Part shown: positions 19,491 to 27,864 of the stretch, piece after piece
Layout of the letters: the number at the start of each line of letters is the position of its first letter
How positions within the stretch are numbered: the first letter of the stretch is position 1
Position numbers and translations under genes: made by a program
The notes under the pieces: model-generated
What the model was told of the DNA's origin: nothing
What the model saw: only the letters and a program-made list of their open reading frames with translations
Databases searched by the model: none
NCBI RefSeq assembly: GCF_000060345.1
Contig: NC_008571.1
Span: 2,480,001-2,544,000, forward strand
Reading direction: 5' to 3'
Length of the DNA stretch: 64,000 nt
From: Christiangramia forsetii KT0803
GTDB taxonomy: Bacteria > Bacteroidota > Bacteroidia > Flavobacteriales > Flavobacteriaceae

Positions 19491-20351
19491 ATGACACACG
19501 AAAAATCAATTACGGCATTTAACGGCTACATAATGCTCTTTCTCTTTTTATTTCTCCTAATTGGTAGTATAATAGGAATATTTTCAACCGGAAACCCTAT
19601 ATGGGCACTGGGAGTTCTTCTGGCATTTTTTGTAGTTCCCGGTTTAATCCTGGTAAACCCCAATGAATCCAGAGTATTATTATTGTTTGGTGACTATAAG
19701 GGAACTGTTAAAAAGAATGGACTATTTTGGGTAAATCCTTTCTACACCAAAAAGAAAATTTCTTTGAGAGCACGAAACTTCGATAGTGAGAGGCTTAAGG
19801 TTAATGACAAATTGGGAAATCCGGTTATGATTAGCACCATTCTTGTTTGGAGAGTCATGGATACCTTTAAAGCTTCCTTTGATGTTGATAATTTTGAAAA
19901 TTTCGTGGTGGTTCAAACAGATGCGGCTGTAAGGAAACTTGCCAGTCTCTACCCTTATGATAATTTTGCCGACGAAGGTCTGGACGAAGATATTACCTTG
20001 CGATCCAGCGTTAATGAAGTGAGTGATGCCCTGGAAAAGGAACTGGAAGAGCGTCTTAACATTGCAGGAATTGAAGTTCTCGAAGCCAGAATTGGTTATT
20101 TGGCATATGCCAATGAAATTGCCAGCGCGATGCTGAAAAGACAACAGGCTACTGCCATCGTAGCGGCGAGACATAAAATTGTGGAAGGTGCTGTGAGTAT
20201 GGTTGAAATGGCTCTGGACGAACTAAGCAGAAAACAAGTGGTAGATCTCGACGGAGAAAGTCGCGCTGCCATGGTTAGTAATTTAATGGTTGTTTTATGT
20301 AGCGATAGAGATGCTACCCCGGTTGTAAATGCCGGAACTTTAAATCACTAA
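19491..20351 (+). CDS. SPFH/Band 7 domain membrane protein
   Basis: 286 residues. Two hydrophobic segments (about 13-33 and 38-55) are followed by a Band 7 domain. Its hallmarks include VNPNESRVLLLFG, WRVMDTFKAS, VVQTDAAVRKLAS and LEERLNIAGIEVLEARIGYLAYANEIASAML. SPFH proteins oligomerise on membranes and organise lipid or protease complexes. It heads a tight plus-strand cluster with a PH-like protein, a hydrolase, an RHH protein and a HAD phosphatase. No NfeD partner is present. Confidence 0.92.
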   Translation: MTHEKSITAFNGYIMLFLFLFLLIGSIIGIFSTGNPIWALGVLLAFFVVPGLILVNPNESRVLLLFGDYKGTVKKNGLFWVNPFYTKKKISLRARNFDSERLKVNDKLGNPVMISTILVWRVMDTFKASFDVDNFENFVVVQTDAAVRKLASLYPYDNFADEGLDEDITLRSSVNEVSDALEKELEERLNIAGIEVLEARIGYLAYANEIASAMLKRQQATAIVAARHKIVEGAVSMVEMALDELSRKQVVDLDGESRAAMVSNLMVVLCSDRDATPVVNAGTLNH

Positions 20352-20352
20352 A

Positions 20353-20829
20353 ATGCGTGTATTTAAAGAAATCCAGGCTTTTAGACAATGGTGGATACTA
20401 TTGATCCTGGCAATCACAGTTATTGGAATTTCCATAAAAATCTATTTTGAAATTAGTAATTCAAATTTTGAAATATGGGATATTGGAAGCTTCATCCTCA
20501 TAATTGCATTTTGTGGATTATTTTGGAATATGAAATTACACACCAAAATCGATGCTAAAGGTATTTCAGCCAGATTTGAACCTTTTCCATTTTTCAGAAA
20601 GAATTACAAATGGAATGAAATCAGCAAATGTCATGTTAGAAAATATTCAGCTTTAACAGAGTATGGAGGTTGGGGCATCCGAGGATTAGGATCAGCAAAA
20701 GCATATAATGTTTCCGGAAATATGGGGATTCAAATCATCACAAAGAAGCATGAAAAGTTTTTAATTGGAACCAATAAGCCAGAAGATGCCAGAAAAGTAA
20801 TCAGGCGTTATCAGGAAAAATTACAATAA
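20353..20829 (+). CDS. PH-like membrane protein
   Basis: 158 residues starting 1 base after the SPFH stop. Two hydrophobic helices (about 14-32 and 43-60) precede a small beta-rich domain (KIDAKGISARFEPFPF, KWNEISKCHVRKY, IQIITKKHEKFLIGTN) that reads like a bacterial PH domain. The function is unknown. The spacing indicates it is made together with the SPFH protein, perhaps as a membrane partner. Confidence 0.78.
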   Translation: MRVFKEIQAFRQWWILLILAITVIGISIKIYFEISNSNFEIWDIGSFILIIAFCGLFWNMKLHTKIDAKGISARFEPFPFFRKNYKWNEISKCHVRKYSALTEYGGWGIRGLGSAKAYNVSGNMGIQIITKKHEKFLIGTNKPEDARKVIRRYQEKLQ

Positions 20830-20831
20830 AC

Positions 20832-21770
20832 ATGAAAAAGTACTTAATATTTGGTCTTTTAATTGTGATGAGTCAGGCAGGATTCTCACAGGAAGAAAAT
20901 TTTCTGGAAGAAGACCTAAAAATTAACACGGTTATAGAAGGAACCTTGACTGTTCCCCGAAATAAGGAAGCTGAAAGCATAGTTATTTTCATCCAGGGAT
21001 CAGGGCCCACAGATCGAAACGGGAATCAATCCATGGCGAAAAATGATGGCATTCAGAAGATGGCTCGCAAGCTTGCAGTAAACGGAATTGCCTCCTATAG
21101 ATTTGATAAAAGAATCTTCAAAATACAGGAGCTAAAAACGAAAGAAGAAGATCTAAGATTTGAAGATTTCTCAAAAGATGTGGAAAATATCCTGAAGTAT
21201 TTCAAAGAGCATGATAAATTTGACAATCTTATTATAGCAGGACATGGTGAAGGTTCTCTGGTGGGCATGCTTGCAGCTAAAGAAACTGTAGATGCTTTTA
21301 TTTCACTAGCAGGAGCTGGAGAACCTATAGATAGTATTATTGTGGACCAGGTAAATAAAATGGCCCCACAACTTGGAGAAAATGCCAGAGTCGCTTTTGA
21401 TGAAATAAGAGAAGAAGGAAAAACGACCAATTACAATCCAATGCTAGAGTCAATTTTCAAACCCAGCGTACAGCCTTATATGTATAGCTGGATGCAGTAC
21501 GACCCTTCCCAGGAAATTAAAAAACTGGATATTCCGGTGCTTATCATTAATGGATCTGAAGACATACAGGTTGAAGTTGATCAGGCTGAAATGTTGAAAT
21601 CAGGAAATCAGGATGCAAAATTGGTGATTATTGAAAATATGAACCATATTTTCCGTGAGATAGCAAGTAAAGATAGGTTAGTAAATACCAAATCTTATAA
21701 CGAACCTGGTTTACCGTTACATCCAGAATTAATTCCTGTAATTACAGAATTCATCAAAGAACTTGAGTAA
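20832..21770 (+). CDS. Secreted alpha/beta-hydrolase-fold protein lacking the nucleophile Ser
   Basis: 312 residues with a signal peptide (cut near GFSQ, residue 19). The fold is clear: an oxyanion strand with IFIQGSGPTDRNGNQ, a nucleophile elbow, an acid in INGSEDIQVEVDQAE and a final His in ENMNHIF. At the elbow the sequence is AGHGEGSLVG, so residue 139 is Gly where family members have Ser. The enzyme may be inactive, use Ser142, or have become a binding protein. It is the third gene of the SPFH cluster. Confidence 0.87.
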   Translation: MKKYLIFGLLIVMSQAGFSQEENFLEEDLKINTVIEGTLTVPRNKEAESIVIFIQGSGPTDRNGNQSMAKNDGIQKMARKLAVNGIASYRFDKRIFKIQELKTKEEDLRFEDFSKDVENILKYFKEHDKFDNLIIAGHGEGSLVGMLAAKETVDAFISLAGAGEPIDSIIVDQVNKMAPQLGENARVAFDEIREEGKTTNYNPMLESIFKPSVQPYMYSWMQYDPSQEIKKLDIPVLIINGSEDIQVEVDQAEMLKSGNQDAKLVIIENMNHIFREIASKDRLVNTKSYNEPGLPLHPELIPVITEFIKELE

Positions 21771-21773
21771 ATT

Positions 21774-21944
21774 ATGGGCAAGAAAAAAGCATTCGCCTTA
21801 AGAGTTGATGAAGATATGCTAAAAGCTATCGAGAAATGGGCTTCTGATGAATTTAGAAGTACCAATGGACAGATCGAGTGGATGCTAAACAAAGCTTTAA
21901 AAGAGTCAAAAAGACACCCTAAATCTAAAAAGAACGAGGATTAA
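21774..21944 (+). CDS. Arc-type ribbon-helix-helix protein (56 aa)
   Basis: A short gene of 56 residues starting MGKKKAFALRVDEDMLKAIE, 3 bases after the hydrolase stop. Its stop TAA overlaps the ATG of the HAD gene (TAATG). The pattern of a basic N-terminus, a short strand FALRV and two helices (EDMLKAIEKWA, NGQIEWMLNKAL) fits Arc/MetJ-like RHH DNA-binding proteins. Similar tiny proteins accompany SPFH genes in other bacteria. It could autoregulate the cluster. Coupling on both sides supports that it is real. Confidence 0.85.
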   Translation: MGKKKAFALRVDEDMLKAIEKWASDEFRSTNGQIEWMLNKALKESKRHPKSKKNED

Positions 21945-22753
21945 TGTTTAAAATTATTTTTTCAGATATCGATGGTACATTGCTTAATGCAGAAAGGGAT
22001 CTTTCAGAATACACCATTGAAACTATAAGAAAGTTATCAAAAGCAGACATTCCTTTTATTCTAATTTCTTCAAGGATGCCTGCTGCCATGAGACACCTTC
22101 AAAAGAAAATGGATATTGAGCACCTTCCTATAATAAGTTACAACGGAGGTTTGATCATTGTAGACGGTAAAGTTGTTAGTTCTACTGAAATTCCTATCGA
22201 AATCCTTACAGAACTACATAAATTTAATGAGCATCAAAATGTGCATCTCAGTCTTTTTCATAACGACGAATGGTATGTACCAAGAGATGATTTCTGGACC
22301 CAAAGAGAGATCAATAACACCAGGGTTCAACCTGAGTTTGAAAGTAACCAGAATGTGATAAACAAATGGCGAAAGGAAAGCAAAGGAGCTCACAAGATTA
22401 TGGCGATGGGAGAAGAAGAAAAAATTGACGCTATCATGACTTTTCTTCTACAAAATTTCAAAGATGAACTACACTTATACCGTTCTAAACCTACTTATAT
22501 TGAAATAGCACCGAAGGCAATTTCAAAATTAACCGCGGTTCAGCATTTATTAGATAATCATTTTAGAATCCCATTATCTCAAAGCATGGCTTTTGGTGAT
22601 AACTACAACGATGTGGAGATGATTCGGGGTGTGGGAATGGGGATTGCTGTTGGTAATGCTAAACCTGAGGTATTAGAAATAGCCCATATGGTCACCACTC
22701 CGGGCAAGGAAGACGGGGTTGCAAAAAGTATTATGGAATTACTAAAAATATAA
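21944..22753 (+). CDS. Cof-type HAD-superfamily phosphatase
   Basis: 269 residues. HAD motif I is SDIDGTLL (Asp8, Asp10), motif II is in LISSRMP, and motifs III/IV are in KAISKLTAVQHLL and AFGDNYNDVEMI. The large alpha/beta cap between motifs II and III is of the IIB Cof type. These enzymes hydrolyse sugar phosphates, flavin precursors or similar metabolites; the substrate is not evident. It is the last gene of the SPFH cluster, and its ATG overlaps the RHH gene stop by one base. Confidence 0.9.
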   Translation: MFKIIFSDIDGTLLNAERDLSEYTIETIRKLSKADIPFILISSRMPAAMRHLQKKMDIEHLPIISYNGGLIIVDGKVVSSTEIPIEILTELHKFNEHQNVHLSLFHNDEWYVPRDDFWTQREINNTRVQPEFESNQNVINKWRKESKGAHKIMAMGEEEKIDAIMTFLLQNFKDELHLYRSKPTYIEIAPKAISKLTAVQHLLDNHFRIPLSQSMAFGDNYNDVEMIRGVGMGIAVGNAKPEVLEIAHMVTTPGKEDGVAKSIMELLKI

Positions 22754-22820
22754 GTTAAATATCTCCACCCTTTAGGTACAATAAAAATTGTATTTTGCCG
22801 GCCAATCTATTCTAAATTAT

Positions 22821-24086
22821 ATGGAAACTACTACCGTGTTTACTAATGACGCCATCGTCTTTGGTTTACTAATGCTTGCTCTTGGATTTGTTTTTTATAC
22901 CTCTTCTAAAAAAGAAGGATTCTGGAGTAAATTTTATAAAGTTGTTCCAGCACTTTTAATGTGCTACCTCATCCCGGCAATTCTCAATTCACTTGGTCTA
23001 ATAGACGACAATACATCTCAACTCTATTTCGTTGCCAGTAGATATCTTTTACCAGCAGCCCTGGTGCTTATGACACTAAGTATAGATCTAAAAGCCATTT
23101 TCAACCTCGGTCCTAAAGCTTTAATAATGTTTTTCGCCGGAACCCTGGGAATCGTTCTTGGCGGACCTATTGCTGTTTTAATTATTTCAGCCATTTCTCC
23201 TGAAACCGTTGGCGGGGTAGGTCCCGATGCTATTTGGAGAGGACTTTCAACCATTGCAGGCAGTTGGATTGGTGGAGGAGCCAACCAGGCGGCCATGCTC
23301 GAAATTTATGAATACAATCCCGATCTGTACGGAGGAATGGTATTGGTAGATATCGTAGTAGCCAATCTCTGGATGGCCATAATACTAATGGGAATTGGTA
23401 AAAACGATAAAATTGATAAATGGCTTAAAGCCGATAATTCTGCTATTGAAGATCTTAAAGTTAAAGTTAGTGACTATGCAAAAAGTGTCACCAGGGTTCC
23501 TGAATTGCCGGATTTTATGATTATGCTGGCACTTGCTTTCGGGGCTGTTGGAATCGCACATTGGGGAGCTGATAATATTTCTGAATACCTGCTTGCAACT
23601 TTTGATGTTTTCAATGATTCCAAAAGTGCACTTTCCTCATTTTCCTCCCAGTTTTTCTGGATGATCACTATTGCAACGGCTATTGGAATACTCTTATCAT
23701 TTACTAAAATGAAAAAATATGAGGGCGCCGGAGCAAGTAAAATTGGAAGTATTTTTATTTATATACTGGTTGCTACCATTGGTATGAAAATGGATCTAAC
23801 CATGATTATGGATAATCCTGGTTTAATTGCCATAGGATTAGTTTGGATACTCATCCATGTCATTGTTCTAATTACTACAGCAAAAATCATCAAGGCTCCT
23901 TTCTTCTTCCTTGCAGTAGGAAGTCAGGCAAATGTAGGTGGTGCAGCTTCAGCTCCAGTAGTTGCCGCGGCGTTTCACCCTTCATTAGCCACGGTAGGAG
24001 TACTGTTAGCAGTCTTTGGTTATGTGGTTGGAACTTATGGTGCGATCCTGTGTACAATTTTAATGCAAATAGCTGCCGGCAGTTAG
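22821..24086 (+). CDS. DUF819 family membrane transporter-like protein
   Basis: 421 residues from the ATG at 22821 (METTTVFTNDAIVFG). The longer frame begins at a TTG that overlaps a promoter-like TATTTTG. About 11 membrane helices are visible, with conserved Gly-rich blocks GSWIGGGANQAA and SQANVGGAASAPVVAAAF, which are characteristic of DUF819. The family has a sodium/solute symporter-like fold and is suspected to move small metabolites. The substrate is unknown. Confidence 0.88.
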   Translation: METTTVFTNDAIVFGLLMLALGFVFYTSSKKEGFWSKFYKVVPALLMCYLIPAILNSLGLIDDNTSQLYFVASRYLLPAALVLMTLSIDLKAIFNLGPKALIMFFAGTLGIVLGGPIAVLIISAISPETVGGVGPDAIWRGLSTIAGSWIGGGANQAAMLEIYEYNPDLYGGMVLVDIVVANLWMAIILMGIGKNDKIDKWLKADNSAIEDLKVKVSDYAKSVTRVPELPDFMIMLALAFGAVGIAHWGADNISEYLLATFDVFNDSKSALSSFSSQFFWMITIATAIGILLSFTKMKKYEGAGASKIGSIFIYILVATIGMKMDLTMIMDNPGLIAIGLVWILIHVIVLITTAKIIKAPFFFLAVGSQANVGGAASAPVVAAAFHPSLATVGVLLAVFGYVVGTYGAILCTILMQIAAGS

Positions 24087-24140
24087 CAATAGACAGAAAA
24101 ATATAAGATATTTGCACTTTTTAAAATCTGAATTCAAAAA

Positions 24141-24887
24141 ATGAAAAAATTAGCTCTTCTTTTAGTTATTCTGATCAGTTTTACCTCCTGCTCCGAAAAA
24201 GAAAGCAATCTCATTGTTAGTGGGGAAATTAAGGGCCTTAAGAAAGGGACTTTATACTTGCAAAAGATCGATGATACTTCTTTAGTAAATATAGATTCAG
24301 TAATTGTTGATGGCGACCCTATGTTCTCTATGGAAACTTACATTGAGAGTCCTCAGATCATGTATCTATATCTTGAAAAAGTAGACAACAACACCTATGA
24401 TGATCGCATAGATTTTTTTGCTGACAAAGGTGAAATTAGCATTAATACAAAGCTTGAAAAATTTGAAACCAGCGCTAAAATTGTTGGTTCGGTAAACCAG
24501 GAAAAACTGGTGGAATATCGTAAAATGATTAGTAGATTCAATGATCAGAACCTGGATTTGATCAAGGCTAGTTTTGAAGCTGAAAAGTCTCAGGATGAAG
24601 ATAAATTGATGGAAATCGATAAGAAGTATGATGGTCTGCTGAAGAGAAAGTATCTATATACAGTAAATTTCGCGATCAATAATAAAAATCACGAAATTGC
24701 ACCTTATTTGGCGCTTTCTGAAGTTTTTGATGCGAATATCAAATACCTGGATACCATCTATAATTCTTTAGCTCCAAAAGTAAAGAAATCTAAATACGGA
24801 AAGGAACTTAAGAGCTTTCTAAAAGAACGTCGAAAAGAAGAAAAGCTGGAAGCAAAAGTAGAAGCGCAGTCGACGGAAGAAAATTAA
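24141..24887 (+). CDS. DUF4369 family lipoprotein
   Basis: 248 residues. The signal and lipobox LISFTSCSEK place the lipidated Cys near residue 17. The N-terminal region (LIVSGEIKGLKKGTLYLQKID) is the DUF4369 beta domain, which in longer Bacteroidota proteins precedes a thioredoxin fold; here it is followed by a helical, highly charged tail. The role is unknown. A rho-independent terminator follows the stop by 23 bases. Confidence 0.85.
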   Translation: MKKLALLLVILISFTSCSEKESNLIVSGEIKGLKKGTLYLQKIDDTSLVNIDSVIVDGDPMFSMETYIESPQIMYLYLEKVDNNTYDDRIDFFADKGEISINTKLEKFETSAKIVGSVNQEKLVEYRKMISRFNDQNLDLIKASFEAEKSQDEDKLMEIDKKYDGLLKRKYLYTVNFAINNKNHEIAPYLALSEVFDANIKYLDTIYNSLAPKVKKSKYGKELKSFLKERRKEEKLEAKVEAQSTEEN

Positions 24888-24910
24888 TATTTTTTTATAA
24901 GATATATTGA

Positions 24911-24939
24911 AGAGAGGAGCCAAACGGTTCCTCTCTTTT
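24911..24939 (+). terminator. Terminator of the DUF4369 gene
   Basis: An 11-bp stem AGAGAGGAGCC/GGTTCCTCTCT (one G-T pair) with a short loop and TTTT after it. Confidence 0.85.
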
Positions 24940-25004
24940 GTTATAATAAGTTCTTACCAATCTATTGCATCAGTTAGTGATTGCATTATTTGCATAAGTT
25001 GAAC

Positions 25005-25150
25005 CAATATCCATATCTGATTTTATCCTATAGTATTTTCGTCACCCTGAATTTACTTCAGGGTCTTAAGCTACCATATTGATTCTTAAACTTATGAAAT
25101 TCTGAAACAAGTTCTGAATGACGCAATTTTTTTTTTCGATACTTTGCGGA
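25005..25150. repeat. Dispersed inverted-repeat element in a 330-base gap
   Basis: The core holds CACCCTGAATTTACTTCAGGGTC and TTCTGAAACAAGTTCTGAATGACG, flanked by ATCC/GGAT half-arms resembling the element at 14193-14348. The rest of the gap before the MFS gene shows no gene. Confidence 0.6.
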
Positions 25151-25270
25151 TAAACAAAAAAATATCCAAGTAAAGCATTAGTCAATTTAATTTTCTGTTA
25201 ATAAAACCTTATTATTGTCGCTGTTTATCCTAAATTTTGATCAATAGATCATTTTGCAAAATCATAAGTG

Positions 25271-26536
25271 ATGAATTCAGAAAAAAACCGCTGGCTAATT
25301 GCCGCGTCAGCTATAGCCATTCATGTCTCGATTGGCGCAGCCTATGCTTATAGTGTTTACACACAACCATTGGTAGAAGCAAAAGGCTGGTCTGTAGCCT
25401 CGGTAACTACCGCCTTTACTATTATGATGGTTTTAGGAGGTGGCTCCGCCGCCCTCTTCGGGAGATTTGTCGAAAAAAGTGGCCCCAGGAAATCAGCCAT
25501 GCTGGCTGCAGTATTATTTAGTGTAGGCCAGGCTGGTTCAGGCTTCGCTATTTCTATGGATTCACTAACACTCTTTCTTCTCTCTTATGGACTTTTAAGC
25601 GGACTTGGATTGGGCATTGGATACATTTCACCAGTCTCAACGCTAGTAAAATGGTTTCCCGATAAACGTGGTCTAGCTACCGGTATGGCCGTATTAGGTT
25701 TTGGAACAGGAGCTTTAGTGACAGCTCCGGTTGCGGCTAGCTTAATCGAATCGATTGGAATAAGTTATACTTTTTATATTCTGGGAGCCTCTTATTTTAT
25801 AATGATGATGCTGGGAGCCTCTTATATTGCTCCACCTCCTAAAGAATGGTTACCTGCAGGTATGAAAGCAGCCGTTGATGCAGGAACACAAAAAATAAAA
25901 AAAGACCTAAGACAGGCAACCGGAGCCCAGGCAGTAAAGACCAGACATTTCTGGATGTTATGGGTCATGATGCTTATTAATACCAGTGCAGGGATAATGA
26001 TGATTTCTGTCGCATCTCCTATGGCTCAGAACATCGCTGGACTTTCAGCGGGTGCGGCAGCAACCATGGTTGGTCTAATGGGCATTTTTAATGGTGGTGG
26101 AAGACTTGGCTGGGCTGCAGCTTCAGATTATATTTCCAGACCTAAAGTCTTTATAATTTTCTTCGTTATACAATTAATTGCATTTATCGCGCTCCCTCTA
26201 ACAGTTAGCACTATTATCTTTCAACTACTAATATTTCTGGTAGTAAGCTGTTATGGCGGTGGGTTTTCTAATCTTCCGGCGTTTATTGGCGATCTCTTCG
26301 GAACAAAAGAGCTGGGGGCTATTCATGGCTATCTGCTTACCACCTGGTCTTTAGGCGGATTAATAGGCCCTACGCTCGTCTCTCAAATCTATACACGAAC
26401 AGGCAGTTATATTCCAGTATTCTATGTTTTTACCGGATTGATTTTAATAGCCTTAATCGTGAGTATATTGCTTAACAGGAGTATAAAAAAAGCGAGAGAA
26501 AAGCGAGATGAATATGAACTAAGTACAACAGAATAG
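25271..26536 (+). CDS. OFA-type major facilitator superfamily transporter
   Basis: 421 residues from the ATG at 25271; a GTG lies directly before it. Twelve membrane helices are expected. The opening SAIAIHVSIGAAYAYSVYTQPL, the RFVEKSGPRKSAM loop between helices 2 and 3 and YISPVSTLVKWFPDKRGLATG are typical of the oxalate/formate antiporter (OFA) group. Known OFA members exchange small carboxylates. The substrate here is not shown. It stands alone on the plus strand. Confidence 0.9.
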   Translation: MNSEKNRWLIAASAIAIHVSIGAAYAYSVYTQPLVEAKGWSVASVTTAFTIMMVLGGGSAALFGRFVEKSGPRKSAMLAAVLFSVGQAGSGFAISMDSLTLFLLSYGLLSGLGLGIGYISPVSTLVKWFPDKRGLATGMAVLGFGTGALVTAPVAASLIESIGISYTFYILGASYFIMMMLGASYIAPPPKEWLPAGMKAAVDAGTQKIKKDLRQATGAQAVKTRHFWMLWVMMLINTSAGIMMISVASPMAQNIAGLSAGAAATMVGLMGIFNGGGRLGWAAASDYISRPKVFIIFFVIQLIAFIALPLTVSTIIFQLLIFLVVSCYGGGFSNLPAFIGDLFGTKELGAIHGYLLTTWSLGGLIGPTLVSQIYTRTGSYIPVFYVFTGLILIALIVSILLNRSIKKAREKRDEYELSTTE

Positions 26537-26610
26537 CAGTATGATCTGCATACTTAATTAAAAAAGTTTCTTTGTAAGGAGTCGTATGAAAATTTAATTT
26601 TTGGTCTCGT

Positions 26611-26647
26611 TACCAAACTTTGGTATATTTGAATAAACACTCAAATA
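26611..26647 (+). promoter_or_regulatory. parDE promoter and probable autoregulatory operator
   Basis: A perfect palindrome TACCAAA-C-TTTGGTA (26611-26625) abuts the -7 box TATATTTG (26624-26631). A second inverted repeat TATTTGA/TCAAATA (26626-26632 and 26641-26647) runs up to the parD start codon. This layout fits repression by the RHH antitoxin, as is usual for ParD proteins. Confidence 0.6.
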
Positions 26648-26889
26648 TGGGAAAAAACACCTCTATATCACTTGGAAATCATTTTGAAGAGTTTATTAAT
26701 GAAGAATTAAAATCTGGAAGATATAACTCTGTAAGTGAAATAATTCGTTCTGCTTTAAGGTTATTAGAAAGTGAAGAAAGAAAAGAAAAAGAGCTTATTA
26801 AAGCTCTAGAAGCAGGAGAACAAAGTGGATTTGTTGAAGATTTCGATTCTAAAGAACACTTAAAAGAATTGCACCGGCAACACTTATGA
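26647..26889 (+). CDS. parD: ParD-family antitoxin
   Basis: 80 residues from the ATG at 26647 (MGKNTSISLGNHFEEFI); the longer frame runs through the operator. The N-terminal ribbon-helix-helix (NTSISL strand, then SGRYNSVSEIIRSALRLLE) binds DNA. The charged C-terminal tail (EAGEQSGFVEDFDSKEHLKEL) is the part that wraps the toxin in ParD homologues. It overlaps the toxin gene by 4 bases (ATGA), so the two are translationally coupled. Confidence 0.92.
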   Translation: MGKNTSISLGNHFEEFINEELKSGRYNSVSEIIRSALRLLESEERKEKELIKALEAGEQSGFVEDFDSKEHLKELHRQHL

Positions 26890-27185
26890 GTAACGATAAA
26901 TATCGAATAAGTCAAAAGGCACTTGAAGATTTAGATAAAATTTGGATTTACACTTTTAAAAAATGGTCTAAGGTACAAGCAGACAGATATTACAATTTAA
27001 TAATTGAAGAAATTCATTTTATAGCAGATAATTTTTTGACAGGTAAATCAGCCGAACAAACGCGAAAAAATTATCGAGTAACAAAAATAAAATCACATTT
27101 GATTTTTTACAGAAAAGATGAAAATCAAACCGTAGAAATCATTAGAATTCTCCACGAAAGAATGGATATAAAAAGACGTTTATAG
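26886..27185 (+). CDS. parE: ParE/RelE-family toxin
   Basis: 99 residues, starting inside the antitoxin stop. The ParE layout is visible: YRISQKALEDLDKIWIYT, YYNLIIEEIHFIADN, YRVTKIKSHLIFYR and a C-terminal VEIIRILHERMDIKRRL with the Arg-rich end. ParE toxins act on DNA gyrase, whereas RelE toxins cut ribosome-bound mRNA. The match to ParE is better, but the target is inferred. The pair sits on the 3' side of a tRNA-Thr gene. Confidence 0.92.
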   Translation: MSNDKYRISQKALEDLDKIWIYTFKKWSKVQADRYYNLIIEEIHFIADNFLTGKSAEQTRKNYRVTKIKSHLIFYRKDENQTVEIIRILHERMDIKRRL

Positions 27186-27347
27186 TAAAACTCCACACGA
27201 AAACGGTTCATCGCAATTACCGGTAGTCTTCTGAAAGTTATTTTTTTTTAGAGATCAATCATAAAAACAACTAAGCCGATAAATCCACGTCCCCTACTCC
27301 GCCAACTGGCGATAACCGAGACCGCAGCATTTTTTTTAAAAACAATA

Positions 27348-27400
27348 GAGGGACTCCCTTCGATTTCGCTAACGCTACACTCTGGACAGGCTTCTCATCC
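27348..27400 (-). repeat. tRNA-tail fragment plus short CTTCGA repeat
   Basis: GAGGGACTC (27348-27356) copies part of the 3' end of the neighbouring tRNA-Thr and is joined to CCTTCGATTTCGC...GGACAGGCTTCTC. It is one of four such arrangements in the window. Apart from this, the 264-base gap after parE shows only AT-rich sequence. Confidence 0.55.
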
Positions 27401-27415
27401 CAATTTAAATTCCAC

Positions 27416-27441
27416 AAAAAAACCTTTCCGAAGAAAGGTTT
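27416..27441 (-). terminator. Terminator of tRNA-Thr(UGU), first copy
   Basis: AAACCTTTC/GAAAGGTTT stem with a CGAA loop. On the minus strand it is followed by a run of seven T. It lies directly 3' of the tRNA. Confidence 0.85.
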
Positions 27442-27449
27442 CTATTAAG

Positions 27450-27523
27450 AGCCGATGGAGGGACTCGAACCCACGACCTGCTGATTACAAATCAGCTGCT
27501 CTAGCCAGCTGAGCTACATCGGC
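27450..27523 (-). tRNA. tRNA-Thr (anticodon UGU)
   Basis: On the minus strand a full cloverleaf reads from GCCGATG to CATCGGC with discriminator T. The anticodon loop is TTTGTAA, giving anticodon UGU. It begins 11 bases after the stop of the small gene at 27535-27801, so the two are probably co-transcribed. CCA is not encoded. An identical copy lies at 48880-48953. Confidence 0.95.
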
Positions 27524-27534
27524 AACTTATTAGA

Positions 27535-27801
27535 TTAAAGTGCGTTCAGTTTTTCGATCAAAGCATTTGCTTTAGTCTCCAAGTCAGCCTGAACTTCCTT
27601 AAAATGTTTTTGTTTATTTTCAACATCACGACGGTTGATCTTAGTGATCAATTCATCATATTCTTTTATAGCCTCATCAACGATCGACTCAGATTTCGCC
27701 GGGTCTTCTTTTGGATTAGCCATTTGGTGAATGTAAGCAGCATCGATGATGTCTCCCATTACATAATTCACGTCTTTTTTAAGTAGTCTTTTACTCGCCA
27801 T
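27535..27801 (-). CDS. Small conserved-looking helical protein
   Basis: 88 residues from the ATG at 27801 (MASKRLLKKDVNYVMG); the frame extends two codons further to a TTG, which is not needed. It is predicted all-helical, with charged heptad-like stretches (VDEAIKEYDELITKINRRD, HFKEVQADLETKANALIEKL) suggesting a coiled coil. No family is recognised. It lies between the peroxiredoxin gene and tRNA-Thr on the same strand. Confidence 0.75.
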   Translation of the reverse strand: MASKRLLKKDVNYVMGDIIDAAYIHQMANPKEDPAKSESIVDEAIKEYDELITKINRRDVENKQKHFKEVQADLETKANALIEKLNAL

Positions 27802-27864
27802 TATCAATAAATTTCGGCTGCGAATTTAAACTATTTTTCGAAACGAAAATAGATTAAATAAGTT

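Noticed and set aside
22788-22820. TTG-initiated extension of the DUF819 gene
   Set aside because: The TTG is part of a promoter-like TATTTTG; the ATG at 22821 gives a normal N-terminus. Similar TTG extensions were dropped for the genes starting at 4087, 27801, 43452 and 63121.
27186-27347. Possible small gene after parE
   Set aside because: No start codon with coding-like composition; the sequence is AT-rich with poly-A/T tracts only.
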